From NCBI GenBank assembly GCA_016200445.1, contig JACQEQ010000367.1:1-14768 (forward strand): 14,768 nucleotides of DNA, in the 5' to 3' direction. Below, one piece after another: positions 7,369 through 13,764 of this stretch. A program made the position numbers and the translations under genes. The notes under the pieces were generated by a model. That model did no database searches and was not told the DNA's origin. It was given only the letters and a program-made list of their open reading frames with translations. Each line of letters begins with the position of its first letter. The first letter of the stretch is position 1. Origin of the DNA: Gammaproteobacteria bacterium (GTDB lineage: Bacteria > Pseudomonadota > Gammaproteobacteria > SG8-11).

Positions 7369-7396
7369 CTATCCAAGTTCACATGAACGCGGATAG
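7369..7396. promoter_or_regulatory. Candidate operator dyad upstream of the AlpA-like gene
   Basis: This is an imperfect palindrome with half-sites CTATCC-NN-GTTCA (7369-7381) and its inverse TGAAC-NN-GGATAG (7384-7396), centred near 7382/7383. Its length and symmetry suit a dimeric helix-turn-helix repressor or activator. It lies about 40 bases upstream of the AlpA-like start, in the only sizeable gap (7291-7434) of the early gene run, so it is a natural control point. Confidence 0.5.
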
Positions 7397-7434
7397 CTAA
7401 CCCGGCACCGCGTTCAACGACGCGGAGCCTGATA

Positions 7435-7629
7435 ATGTATACACCAGAAAACCACGAAGCATTCACAATCGAATTATTTTGCAAATCGCACGGCATATCG
7501 CGTGCGATGTTTTACAAATTGAAAGCCGAGGGACGCGGACCGAGGCTGATGCAGGTCGGCACCAAACCGCTAATCAGTCGGGAAGCTGCGCAAGACTGGC
7601 GCAAGGCTATGGAACAGGTCGCCGCCTAA
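7435..7629 (+). CDS. AlpA-like DNA-binding protein (small helix-turn-helix regulator/excisionase)
   Basis: Protein of 64 aa with a MerR/excisionase-type winged helix-turn-helix: FTIELFCKSHGISRAMFYKLKAEGRGPRLMQVGTKPLISREAAQDWRKAM. The 'Y/FYKLxxxGxGPxxxxxGxxxxIS..AxxDW' layout is characteristic of AlpA/phage DNA-binding proteins. In satellites and prophages these act as excisionases or activators of integrase and replication genes. GGAG (about 7424) lies around 9 bases before the ATG. It is preceded by two inverted repeats and starts a run of overlapping genes, so it is a good candidate for the element's switch protein. Confidence 0.82.
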   Translation: MYTPENHEAFTIELFCKSHGISRAMFYKLKAEGRGPRLMQVGTKPLISREAAQDWRKAMEQVAA

Positions 7630-7847
7630 TGACCACAAATGAAAACGGCGCGACCCTTGAGCAAGGCGCGCCGTCGAAAAACAATCTCAAAGCAAGCGCA
7701 GTCATTATCGCCTTCCAAAAAATCCAACGCAAGGCATTCTGTGCATTCTGTCGTGTTCCGGCACACCTGCCGTGCAAGTGCGCACACTTTATTGCGATTG
7801 CCGAGCGTCAACGGGCACGCCGAATTGAGTTGCGAGGTGGCCGATGA
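7629..7847 (+). CDS. Small cysteine-rich hypothetical protein
   Basis: Protein of 72 aa; its ATG overlaps the preceding stop (TAATG at 7627-7631) and its TGA overlaps the next start (ATGA at 7844-7847), so it is translationally coupled on both sides. The middle reads FCAFCRVPAHLPCKCAHF. A CxxC pair, a CxC pair and nearby His residues could bind a metal ion as a small zinc-ribbon-like unit. The C-terminus is basic. I do not recognise the family. Position between the regulator and the replication ATPase suggests a replication or regulatory accessory role, which is inference. Confidence 0.65.
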   Translation: MTTNENGATLEQGAPSKNNLKASAVIIAFQKIQRKAFCAFCRVPAHLPCKCAHFIAIAERQRARRIELRGGR

Positions 7848-9493
7848 TCGCACCCGAAATCAGTTTGGACGATCTCGACTCGCTGTATGACGAACAAGGA
7901 AGGCTTTCCCCGGAAAGCGCTGCAGCGATCAAGGCGCAATTCTTTTCGAAGTCGTCACCTGACGCCATGAAACCAAAATCTCTACAAGCAACGCTTGCCA
8001 AGGTGGCGGTATTCGACGCGGACACACTGCTACCGGAGTCTCTACGCGACTGGGTTACGGATGAGGCAGACCGGATGCCGTGCCCGCCTGATTATGTCGC
8101 GGCCGCTGTTGTGGTGGCGCTGGGGGCGGTTATTGGCGCACGTTGTGCGATCAAGCCAAAGGCGCGTGATTCGTGGCAGGTGGTGCCCAATTTATGGGGC
8201 GGAATCGTCGGACTTCCGTCCGCAAAAAAATCACCAGCGATAAGCAGCGCACTCAAACCACTGGAACGCCTGATCGCGCTGGAAATTGAAGCGCATCAAA
8301 GCGAGCTGGCAGAATTTGAAGTAGAAAAATCAATTTACGACGCACAGTCCGGCGCAATTGAGTCGCAAATTAAAAAGTCGGCAGCGGCAAAACCTTCTAA
8401 CGACAGTAACGGCAGTGCCCTTACCGGCCTCGCGCAGAAATTACGGGACCACAAACAGGGTGCGCCAAAGCCGCCGAACATGAAACGGTATCGCTCGAAT
8501 GACACCACTGTCGAAAAACTTGGTGAACTATTGCGTGATAACCCGGCTGGCATGCTCGTGTTACGCGATGAGCTTGTCGGATTGCTTGCAAGCTGGGATC
8601 GCGAAGGCCGCGAAGGCGACCGCGCGTTTTTCCTTGAGGCCTGGAACGGTACGGGCGGATTCGATACCGACCGCATTGGGCGCGGATCAATTTTGATTCC
8701 TAACCTATGCGTTTCAATTTTCGGCGGTATTCAGCCGGACAAGCTGGTTAGCTATTTAGAGCAAGCATCGCACACGCTTGCAAACGATGGAATGCTGCAA
8801 CGGTTTCAGTTGCTTGTATACCCGGACCCTTGCAAATGGGAGTGGCGCGACCGCGATCCTAATAAGTCTGCACGCGATGACGTGTTTAAGCTGTTCGAGG
8901 CGTTGGCGTCATTCAATCCGACCGAATGGGGCGCATCCCCGGCAGACGCCTTTAATAAATTTCCCTACTTCCAATTCGACGCGGGAGCGCAGGAAATCTT
9001 TATTGAATGGACCGCCGAGTTACATCGCGACAAGCTGCCAAGAGAAGAGCATCCGATCATTGCTCAACACCTGGCAAAGTTCGACAAGCTATTCCCCGCG
9101 CTGGCGTTAATTTTTCACCTGACAGAATGCGCCACTAATGACCGGCGCGGACCTGTTACCGCTGATTGTGCGTTACGGGCTGCGGCTTGGTGTGAATATC
9201 TTGAGTCGCACGCTCGCCGCTGTTACGGGCTGTTGATTGATGACGGCATGCGATCTGCCCAAGCTTTGGCAGACAAAATTAAACGCGGCGGTCTGCAAGC
9301 TGGATTCACTGCCCGCGACGTTCGTCGCAATCAGTGGCGCTACTTAACTACAAATGACGCAGTGCAATCGGCGCTTGATTGGCTTGAGGATGAAGGCTGG
9401 CTAATCGCTGAATCGACTGGCGGCGACGGCCCGGGCGCAGGTCGTCGCACATTTCGTTATTACATTGCCCCCGCCGTGAAGGAGGCCCCATAA
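7844..9493 (+). CDS. DUF3987-type replication protein (primase/helicase-associated ATPase-like)
   Basis: Protein of 549 aa with the layout of DUF3987/YfjI-type proteins found in satellites and prophages beside or instead of primase-helicase genes. A short N-terminal linker is followed by PPDYVAAAVVVALGAVIG (about 81-98), a P-loop-like GLPSAKKS (123-130) whose second Gly is replaced by Lys, a coiled region (about 145-205), a Walker-B-like MLVLRDELVGLL with D242/E243, and SIFGGIQPDKL (about 291-301). It probably supports autonomous replication of the element after excision. The C-terminal part (RNQWRYLTTNDAVQSALDWLEDEGWL) resembles a winged helix for DNA binding. ATGA overlap couples it to the gene before. 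Confidence 0.85.
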   Translation: MIAPEISLDDLDSLYDEQGRLSPESAAAIKAQFFSKSSPDAMKPKSLQATLAKVAVFDADTLLPESLRDWVTDEADRMPCPPDYVAAAVVVALGAVIGARCAIKPKARDSWQVVPNLWGGIVGLPSAKKSPAISSALKPLERLIALEIEAHQSELAEFEVEKSIYDAQSGAIESQIKKSAAAKPSNDSNGSALTGLAQKLRDHKQGAPKPPNMKRYRSNDTTVEKLGELLRDNPAGMLVLRDELVGLLASWDREGREGDRAFFLEAWNGTGGFDTDRIGRGSILIPNLCVSIFGGIQPDKLVSYLEQASHTLANDGMLQRFQLLVYPDPCKWEWRDRDPNKSARDDVFKLFEALASFNPTEWGASPADAFNKFPYFQFDAGAQEIFIEWTAELHRDKLPREEHPIIAQHLAKFDKLFPALALIFHLTECATNDRRGPVTADCALRAAAWCEYLESHARRCYGLLIDDGMRSAQALADKIKRGGLQAGFTARDVRRNQWRYLTTNDAVQSALDWLEDEGWLIAESTGGDGPGAGRRTFRYYIAPAVKEAP

Positions 9494-9799
9494 ATGTCTA
9501 CCCATTGGCTTGATCGTGCGCGCCTTGAAATTCCGCAAAGTACTGGGGAGGGCACTGCCGATACTGCCGAAAGAAATCTAACGACAGTAATGGCAGTACC
9601 ACAACCGGGCAAATCTGAAATTTCGCAGGCCGATGAAACCCGCATCCGCGCATGGCTTCTGCACATCGGCGAGACACACCAGCCGATCATCGACGATGTG
9701 ATGCAGATGATCGCGAACGATCCGGTTGCGCTCGCGTATTACTTGAAGCGATCCGACGAAGTGCCACATTCAAACCAACCCGAGGCACAACATGACTGA
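9494..9799 (+). CDS. Hypothetical protein, small
   Basis: Protein of 101 aa. A strong GGAGG (9481-9485) precedes ATG 9494, and its end overlaps the next gene by 8 bases. The N-terminal half is polar and low in structure. The C-terminal half (TRIRAWLLHIGETHQPIIDDVMQMIANDPVALAYYLKRSDE) is a short helical unit of a kind I have seen in small proteins encoded in proteobacterial mobile elements after replication genes. No function is assigned. Coupling to the ATPase gene suggests an accessory role in replication. Confidence 0.65.
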   Translation: MSTHWLDRARLEIPQSTGEGTADTAERNLTTVMAVPQPGKSEISQADETRIRAWLLHIGETHQPIIDDVMQMIANDPVALAYYLKRSDEVPHSNQPEAQHD

Positions 9800-10424
9800 A
9801 ATATTTTCATTGCCCGACCTTGCAACTCAAATAAACGCCGAGCACTCAGCGGCGACAACGGCGGCGAATACGGCCGTGCAGCACGCGCTGAATGCTGGGC
9901 AATTGTTGATCGAAGCAAAAAAACTGGTGGCACACGGCGAATGGCTGCCGTGGATCGCGGCGAATTGCCAGCTTGCCGACCGCACAGTGCAGGGATACAT
10001 GCGCCTTGCTCGCGAGTTGCCAAAGTTGGACGGGCCAAAAGCGCAACGCGTTGCGGATTTGCCGCTGCGCGAAGCGCTGGCGTTATTGGCCGACGACCGG
10101 ATGCGCGAGCTAAAACCAACATCACCGGGCGCTGATTGGCTACCGAAAAACGGACTTATCGCACGCGCTGAGGTTAGCGCTAACGGCAAGAGCTTTCAGT
10201 TTTTTATGGAAGAAGTTCCACATGGGCCAGGATTTTTTAGGATTTTGAGATACACCCATTGTGACGGTGAGATTGTCGATGACTTCGTCCGGCGCGGGAT
10301 TCGCGCGGACGGTATCGAATTACTGGATCATTTTTTCACTGATGGAACGGGTTACACCCTAGCCAACTTGCCATGGCAATACGCTCGCGAAGAAATACCG
10401 CTTTCGCCGTGGGGCGCACCATGA
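9792..10424 (+). CDS. DUF3102 domain protein
   Basis: Protein of 210 aa. Residues about 16-80 match the DUF3102 layout: a helix with ALNAGQLLIEAKKLVAHGEWLPWI, then NCQLADRTVQGYMRLAREL, a ParB/KorB-like helix-turn-helix-type segment common in phage and plasmid proteins. The C-terminal 90 residues (from about 120, NGLIARAEVSANGKSFQFFMEEV) form an extra domain I do not recognise. A DNA-binding role in replication, partition or regulation is likely from the family but unproven. The gene overlaps the previous one by 8 bases. Its TGA overlaps an ATG at 10421 that I do not favour as the next start. Confidence 0.75.
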   Translation: MTEIFSLPDLATQINAEHSAATTAANTAVQHALNAGQLLIEAKKLVAHGEWLPWIAANCQLADRTVQGYMRLARELPKLDGPKAQRVADLPLREALALLADDRMRELKPTSPGADWLPKNGLIARAEVSANGKSFQFFMEEVPHGPGFFRILRYTHCDGEIVDDFVRRGIRADGIELLDHFFTDGTGYTLANLPWQYAREEIPLSPWGAP

Positions 10425-10455
10425 CTGACACCACGCAGCACGTCATTGCGGGCGT

Positions 10456-10533
10456 TGCGATATACCGGGGGGAGGGTCAAAACTCTAACACTTCGAAACA
10501 TAGGACCATTCATTGGCATTTAATCTCACAAAC
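10456..10533 (+). promoter_or_regulatory. Composite site, copy A (candidate cos or activated promoter)
   Basis: This stretch shares ordered blocks with 12692-12768: TGCGA, then 9 bases after its start CCGGGGGGAGGGTCAAAA (10465-10482), AGGACC at 10502, TTAAT at 10520 and ACAAAC at 10528. Block spacing differs from copy B by at most one base or so. It ends 34 bases before ATG 10568. G-run/GGTCAAAA words next to terminase genes suggest a cos site. The equal distance to a start codon equally suggests a promoter with an activator site. Confidence 0.6.
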
Positions 10534-10567
10534 AGCGGGAAAAAAGGTGATTAACGGAGCAAAAAAA

Positions 10568-10786
10568 ATGACTGACCTTGAGAAAATCGGTGCCCACTAC
10601 GACTCGTTTCTCGGCGAACTGCTGGACGGACTCGACAACGATATGGCTCGTGCGGTATTCATGAAAATGACGCTAAACGCGGTGCTAACGCAATTCGTCC
10701 GACGCAAAGGCTTTGCCGAGGTTGCCGGACTGTTGCGACACGTGGCCGATCATCTTGACGCGCAAAATCGGAGGGCCGCAAATTGA
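10568..10786 (+). CDS. Small hypothetical protein
   Basis: Protein of 72 aa starting at ATG 10568, with GGAG about 9-12 bases upstream. The frame is open back to ATG 10421, but the interval contains composite site A and reads as low-quality protein (for example RGEGQNSNTSKHRT), so the later start is preferred. The product is acidic then basic and helical: MTDLEKIGAHYDSFLGELLDGLDNDMARAVFMKMTLNAVLTQFVRR. Its stop overlaps the TTG start of the next gene. I recognise no family. By position at the start of the capsid module it may assist capsid assembly or its regulation. Confidence 0.65.
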   Translation: MTDLEKIGAHYDSFLGELLDGLDNDMARAVFMKMTLNAVLTQFVRRKGFAEVAGLLRHVADHLDAQNRRAAN

Positions 10787-10971
10787 CCGACAAGCAAACC
10801 CCTGATCGCCCCGCAGTCGAAAAAGCGCTACGCGAGTGCGGCCTGAGTGCAAGGCAGGCAAAGAAACTGTTATCCGGCGGCTGGAAATTGCTGTCCAGCG
10901 AAGAAGAGCAATTGCTCGCCGAGCTTGATGATTTAAAGGTCCGGTTCAGCGAGTTGTTATCTCAAAAATGA
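10783..10971 (+). CDS. Small protein resembling the tail of HK97 prohead proteases (possible scaffold peptide)
   Basis: Protein of 62 aa starting at TTG 10783 (TTGA overlap with the previous stop). The segment VEKALRECGLSARQAKKLLSGGWKLL resembles the 'LRxxGxSRxxAKxxxxxG' stretch that ends many HK97-type prohead proteases and precedes the capsid protein in protease-capsid fusions. The C-terminus (SSEEEQLLAELDDLKVRFSELLSQ) is a short coiled coil. No protease domain is present anywhere nearby. It may be a free-standing scaffold remnant for the capsid gene that follows 200 bases later. The resemblance is from memory and short, so this is tentative. Confidence 0.6.
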   Translation: MTDKQTPDRPAVEKALRECGLSARQAKKLLSGGWKLLSSEEEQLLAELDDLKVRFSELLSQK

Positions 10972-11171
10972 TGATGTAGACTTGTTGTCAACATACTCCC
11001 CCATTGTCCGCAACGAACGACGGCGTGGAGCCAAACAGGCAAAGGCTTTTGAAGCTGCGCGTAACGCGCGTTTCCGATGACCCGAGGCTTGAAAGGCTTT
11101 GCGCCGTCGGCACGTCTGAATACTCAGAACCCGGCCCGCGAAGAAATCACACATCGCAAAAGGGTCACATC
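10972..11171 (+). other. Non-coding capsid leader with potential RNA structure
   Basis: About 200 bases lie between the small gene and the capsid start. An 8-bp stem CGACGGCG (11018-11025) / CGCCGTCG (11102-11109) would enclose smaller hairpins: GCTT-TTG-AAGC (11045-11055) and GCGCG-TAA-CGCGC (11057-11069). The capsid frame happens to be open across 11004-11171 from a TTG, but that protein has no coiled-coil or capsid character. It could be a translational control element or a structured RNA. Confidence 0.45.
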
Positions 11172-12389
11172 ATGAGCAATCAAGTTTTAGATAAAATCAC
11201 CGAATTTGGCGACGCCGTTATCGCCCTACGAAAATCAAACGATGCACGTTTTGATGCGTTGCAATCGCGTGTCGAACTGGCCGAATCTCTTCAAGATCGC
11301 CCGCGCGGCGCACCCGGCGAGTCTCGAAAAGATGCTCACTACAAAACTTTCCACGTTAACGGCGAAAAGCATTTCATGTTGCCGCATAGCGTCAAGGCTT
11401 CGGATATCCCCGACCTGGCCCCAGCACAGCGGCCCGAAATCGCGCTCCATCGCTGGCTTCACGCCGCAGTTGTGGGCGAGGGGTGCAAAGATCTCGAGGC
11501 GTTAGAATTCGCACGTGAGAAAAAGGCTCTAACGACTGGCACATCGGGCATCTTGATCCCGACCGAATATCAATCTGAATGGATTGACGCGATTCGCGCG
11601 AAAATGGTTTTGAATCGCGCTGGCATGTCGACCGTAATTATGCGGGAAAAAAGCTATACAGCATCCGCTGTCACCGCTGATCCGTCCGCCTCATGGCATG
11701 CGGAAGCAGGCGCAATAACCGCGTCTAACGCGACCTTCGCAGCTCGAACGCTGACAGCAAAGACGGTGGTTATCCGTTCGCAGGCGAGCATGGAACTCGC
11801 GGCTGATTCGCCCGATTTTGGCATGCAGCTACAAAAAGTCTTGACCGGGGCGATTGCAGCGGAAATTGATCGTGTCGGACTGCATGGCGCGGGCGGCAAT
11901 GCCCCGCAAGGTATTTACGGCGCAAGCGGCATCTCGACAACTGCCAGCGTCGGCATTCCGACCAATTACAGTCACCTGACCAGCGCGCTCAAAACGTTGA
12001 TGCAAAGCGGTTTGTCGCTCGAAACTGCGGCCAAATTTGCGATAATGAGTCCGCGCACGTGGCTGACATATGAAGGTCTTGTCACTGGCATCACCAACGA
12101 CAAAACTCCGCTGCAACGTCCGCCGTCGTTGCAAAACATGCAATTCCTGATCACATCGAATGTCTCTAACACTCTAGTTGATGGGTCCAGCCCGCAGGCG
12201 GGTAGTGCTATTTTCCTCGGCGATTTCCGCGACTTGGCGATGGGCATTCGACAACAGGCGTCGGTTGAAATCGTTAAGAGTGATGCGTACTCAGGCAATC
12301 TGGTGCTGGACTTCATCGCATACGCGCGTGTCGACTTTGCATTGTTGCGCCCCGCGTCGTTCGTGGTGCTGGATGCCGTCCGTGCGTAA
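11172..12389 (+). CDS. HK97-fold major capsid protein
   Basis: Protein of 405 aa forming the shell of a phage-like capsid. Residues 1-50 (MSNQVLDKITEFGDAVIALRKSNDARFDALQSRVELAE) are a coiled-coil delta/scaffold-type segment. The mature fold appears to begin near residue 120 (ALTTGTSGILIPTEYQSEWIDAIRAKMVLNRAG), with the spine helix and P-domain signals typical of phage capsids (SQASMELAADSPDFGMQLQKVLTGAIAAEIDRVGLHG) and the closing AIFLGDFRDLAMGIRQ...AYARVDFALLRPASFVVL. ATG 11172 is chosen because the coiled coil starts there, with AAGGG about 8 bases before. No protease is encoded in the element, so the scaffold segment is either retained or processed by a helper or host enzyme. The family assignment is strong. 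Confidence 0.92.
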   Translation: MSNQVLDKITEFGDAVIALRKSNDARFDALQSRVELAESLQDRPRGAPGESRKDAHYKTFHVNGEKHFMLPHSVKASDIPDLAPAQRPEIALHRWLHAAVVGEGCKDLEALEFAREKKALTTGTSGILIPTEYQSEWIDAIRAKMVLNRAGMSTVIMREKSYTASAVTADPSASWHAEAGAITASNATFAARTLTAKTVVIRSQASMELAADSPDFGMQLQKVLTGAIAAEIDRVGLHGAGGNAPQGIYGASGISTTASVGIPTNYSHLTSALKTLMQSGLSLETAAKFAIMSPRTWLTYEGLVTGITNDKTPLQRPPSLQNMQFLITSNVSNTLVDGSSPQAGSAIFLGDFRDLAMGIRQQASVEIVKSDAYSGNLVLDFIAYARVDFALLRPASFVVLDAVRA

Positions 12390-12801
12390 CCACTAGGAAT
12401 AGCGGCGATGCTTGGCACGGTGCCGCGAGGGCGTCAATCCCTTTCAAGCCGACCAAGGGCGACAAGTCGTGAGTGTTGCCGGAAAAACAACCGCGACAGC
12501 CGGTCGCTGACGACGTTGGGCTAGTTCTCTCCCACTCGTTGCCAGCGGACCGGCATTTACTAACACGCAATGCACCGGACGACCTAACATGACATGCAAC
12601 AGGACTGCGCGGGAAGCGCAAGGCGCCGCGCACATGCTATGCGATGCAAAGGTATGCAGACGAAGCTATCACGTCCTAACCGTGCGCTCAGTGCGACAGG
12701 CCGGGGGTGGGTCAAAAAGATGACGCGTTGTGATGCAGGACCGAATGATTGCAGATTAATGTACAAAACTAAGTGATTCCTTTCAAAAATGGGGTTCTCA
12801 C
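12390..12801 (+). other. 412-base gene-free stretch with strong stem structures and composite site B
   Basis: No convincing gene lies between the capsid and small terminase genes. Visible structure includes the palindrome GGCAC-G-GTGCC (12414-12424) and the hairpin GCGAC-AGCCG-GTCGC (12493-12507). A longer hairpin at 12606-12632 has stems TGCGCG/CGCGCA and GCGC/GCGC around an AAG loop. Composite site B (12692-12768) follows. The short frames present have ordinary random composition. The stretch may hold a structured RNA, a packaging region, or the remains of deleted head genes. Confidence 0.5.
12692..12768 (+). promoter_or_regulatory. Composite site, copy B (candidate cos or activated promoter), upstream of small terminase
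   Basis: Second copy of the site at 10456-10533: TGCGA at 12692, CCGGGGGTGGGTCAAAA at 12701-12717, AGGACC at 12737, TTAAT at 12756, ACAAAAC at 12762-12768. It ends 33 bases before the small-terminase ATG (12802). Many HK97-type phages have their cohesive-end site just upstream of the terminase genes, which favours a cos role. A promoter role with a -10-like ATTAAT (12755-12760) is the alternative. Confidence 0.6.
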
Positions 12802-13119
12802 ATGACGAAACCGCCTAAAACTCTATCCGCTGAAGCCCGCAAGCTTTGGCGCGACCTTTCCACTGAATACTCAATTGAAGATTCTGCTGGTATCCGCCTG
12901 CTGCAAACTGCATGCGAAGCGCTGGATTCAATGCGCACCGCACAAGCCTTGATCGACACACACGGCGTGGCAACACTCGACAAATACGACCAACTGAAAG
13001 CTAACCCGGCGTGCGCGGTAATGCGTGATTCACGCGCCGCGATGATCGCTTCGATGAAAGCATTGAATCTCGACCTTGAACCGCTACGGTCAAAACCTGG
13101 CCGACCGGGTGGCACCTGA
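12802..13119 (+). CDS. terS: Phage small terminase, P27 family
   Basis: Protein of 105 aa. The first helices LSAEARKLWRDLSTEYSIEDSAGIRLLQTACEALDSMRTAQALI, the middle LKANPACAVMRDSRAAMIASMKALNLDLEP and the end KPGRPGGT are the signature of P27-type small terminases, which bind the packaging site and direct the large terminase. No large terminase gene follows. Instead a different 203-aa gene overlaps its end (TGATG, 13117-13121). A small terminase carried without a large one is what satellites use to steer a helper's packaging motor to their own DNA. GGGG sits about 7-10 bases before ATG 12802. Confidence 0.88.
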   Translation: MTKPPKTLSAEARKLWRDLSTEYSIEDSAGIRLLQTACEALDSMRTAQALIDTHGVATLDKYDQLKANPACAVMRDSRAAMIASMKALNLDLEPLRSKPGRPGGT

Positions 13120-13730
13120 TGCCTACTAATCGCACGCGTGTAGCTCGACACCGGAAGGAGAAGCCAACACTTGGCCCCGCTGAGCGGTACTACCTGCTAA
13201 CCGGCTTCTGGTTCTCACCCGGCGAACTTGGCGACGATGACGCGGCGTCGCTGTGGCTGGATCATCGCGATACGTTGCTGTCGTTTTGGATTCAGGACGC
13301 GGACGCGTATCGGCTCCCAAAGGATCGTGGATTCTATGACGACGTGCCGGGTGGAGTTGGTACGCGACCGGCTGCATGGTGGTGGTTTGATGTCCCTGAA
13401 GAACGGCGGACTGTAACCGCTGCTGAAATTATTGCCACTGAAGTTGCCGCGCTTGGGCAGGCGCAACACGGTGAAGACTATTACCGGCACCATGACCTTA
13501 GCGAAACATCCTATTCCTACTTGCTTCGATTGAAGCTGTTCACCACGGCGGAAAAAGCCTACTTCGCGCGCTTCCCGGCGATCAAGGCTGCCGACTGGGA
13601 CTTGTTGCAGCGTAATGACTGGCACACCAAAGAAGGCCGCGACCGACTGCTGAACAATCATCAATTGCGGGCTGATGATGTTGACCGTGCCCGCATTGTC
13701 GCGTGGTGGGAGCGTATCGGGATTATTTAA
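13119..13730 (+). CDS. Trp-rich phage-associated hypothetical protein
   Basis: Protein of 203 aa overlapping the small terminase stop by one base. It contains GTRPAAWWWFDVPEERR (81-97), a 'RPxxWWxFDxPE' signature that I associate with uncharacterised proteins encoded beside terminase genes in proteobacterial prophages, followed by SYLLRLKLFTTAEKAYFARF. The N-terminus is basic (NRTRVARHRKEKPT) and the C-terminus has helical WDLLQRNDWHTKEGRDRLL. It may take part in packaging or head assembly, by location only. It is the last gene of the rightward run; a terminator follows its stop directly. Confidence 0.75.
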   Translation: MPTNRTRVARHRKEKPTLGPAERYYLLTGFWFSPGELGDDDAASLWLDHRDTLLSFWIQDADAYRLPKDRGFYDDVPGGVGTRPAAWWWFDVPEERRTVTAAEIIATEVAALGQAQHGEDYYRHHDLSETSYSYLLRLKLFTTAEKAYFARFPAIKAADWDLLQRNDWHTKEGRDRLLNNHQLRADDVDRARIVAWWERIGII

Positions 13731-13764
13731 GGCCGCTACTCGAAAGGGTGCGGCCTTTATTTTT
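13729..13764 (+). terminator. Rho-independent terminator ending the rightward gene run
   Basis: The stem AAGGCCGC (13729-13736) / GCGGCCTT (13750-13757) has a loop of 13 bases and is followed by TATTTTTG. It begins at the stop codon of the preceding gene, and its right edge overlaps the stop of the convergent GNAT gene (13757-13759), so it separates the two transcripts and may work both ways. Confidence 0.85.

Noticed and set aside
10421..10567. Earlier ATG (10421) for the 72-aa protein
   Set aside because: The interval contains a copy of the composite site also found at 12692-12768 in non-coding DNA, and a ribosome site precedes the later ATG.
11004..11171. TTG start extending the capsid protein by 56 residues
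   Set aside because: The coiled-coil segment starts at ATG 11172; the upstream translation lacks capsid character and the DNA shows stem potential instead.
12313..12776. Short open frames on both strands in the post-capsid gap
   Set aside because: No ribosome site, no recognisable motif, and they run through strong hairpins and the composite site.
12390..12801. Group I or group II intron between capsid and terminase genes
   Set aside because: I could not find a recognisable intron core or domain V, and it would not interrupt a gene.
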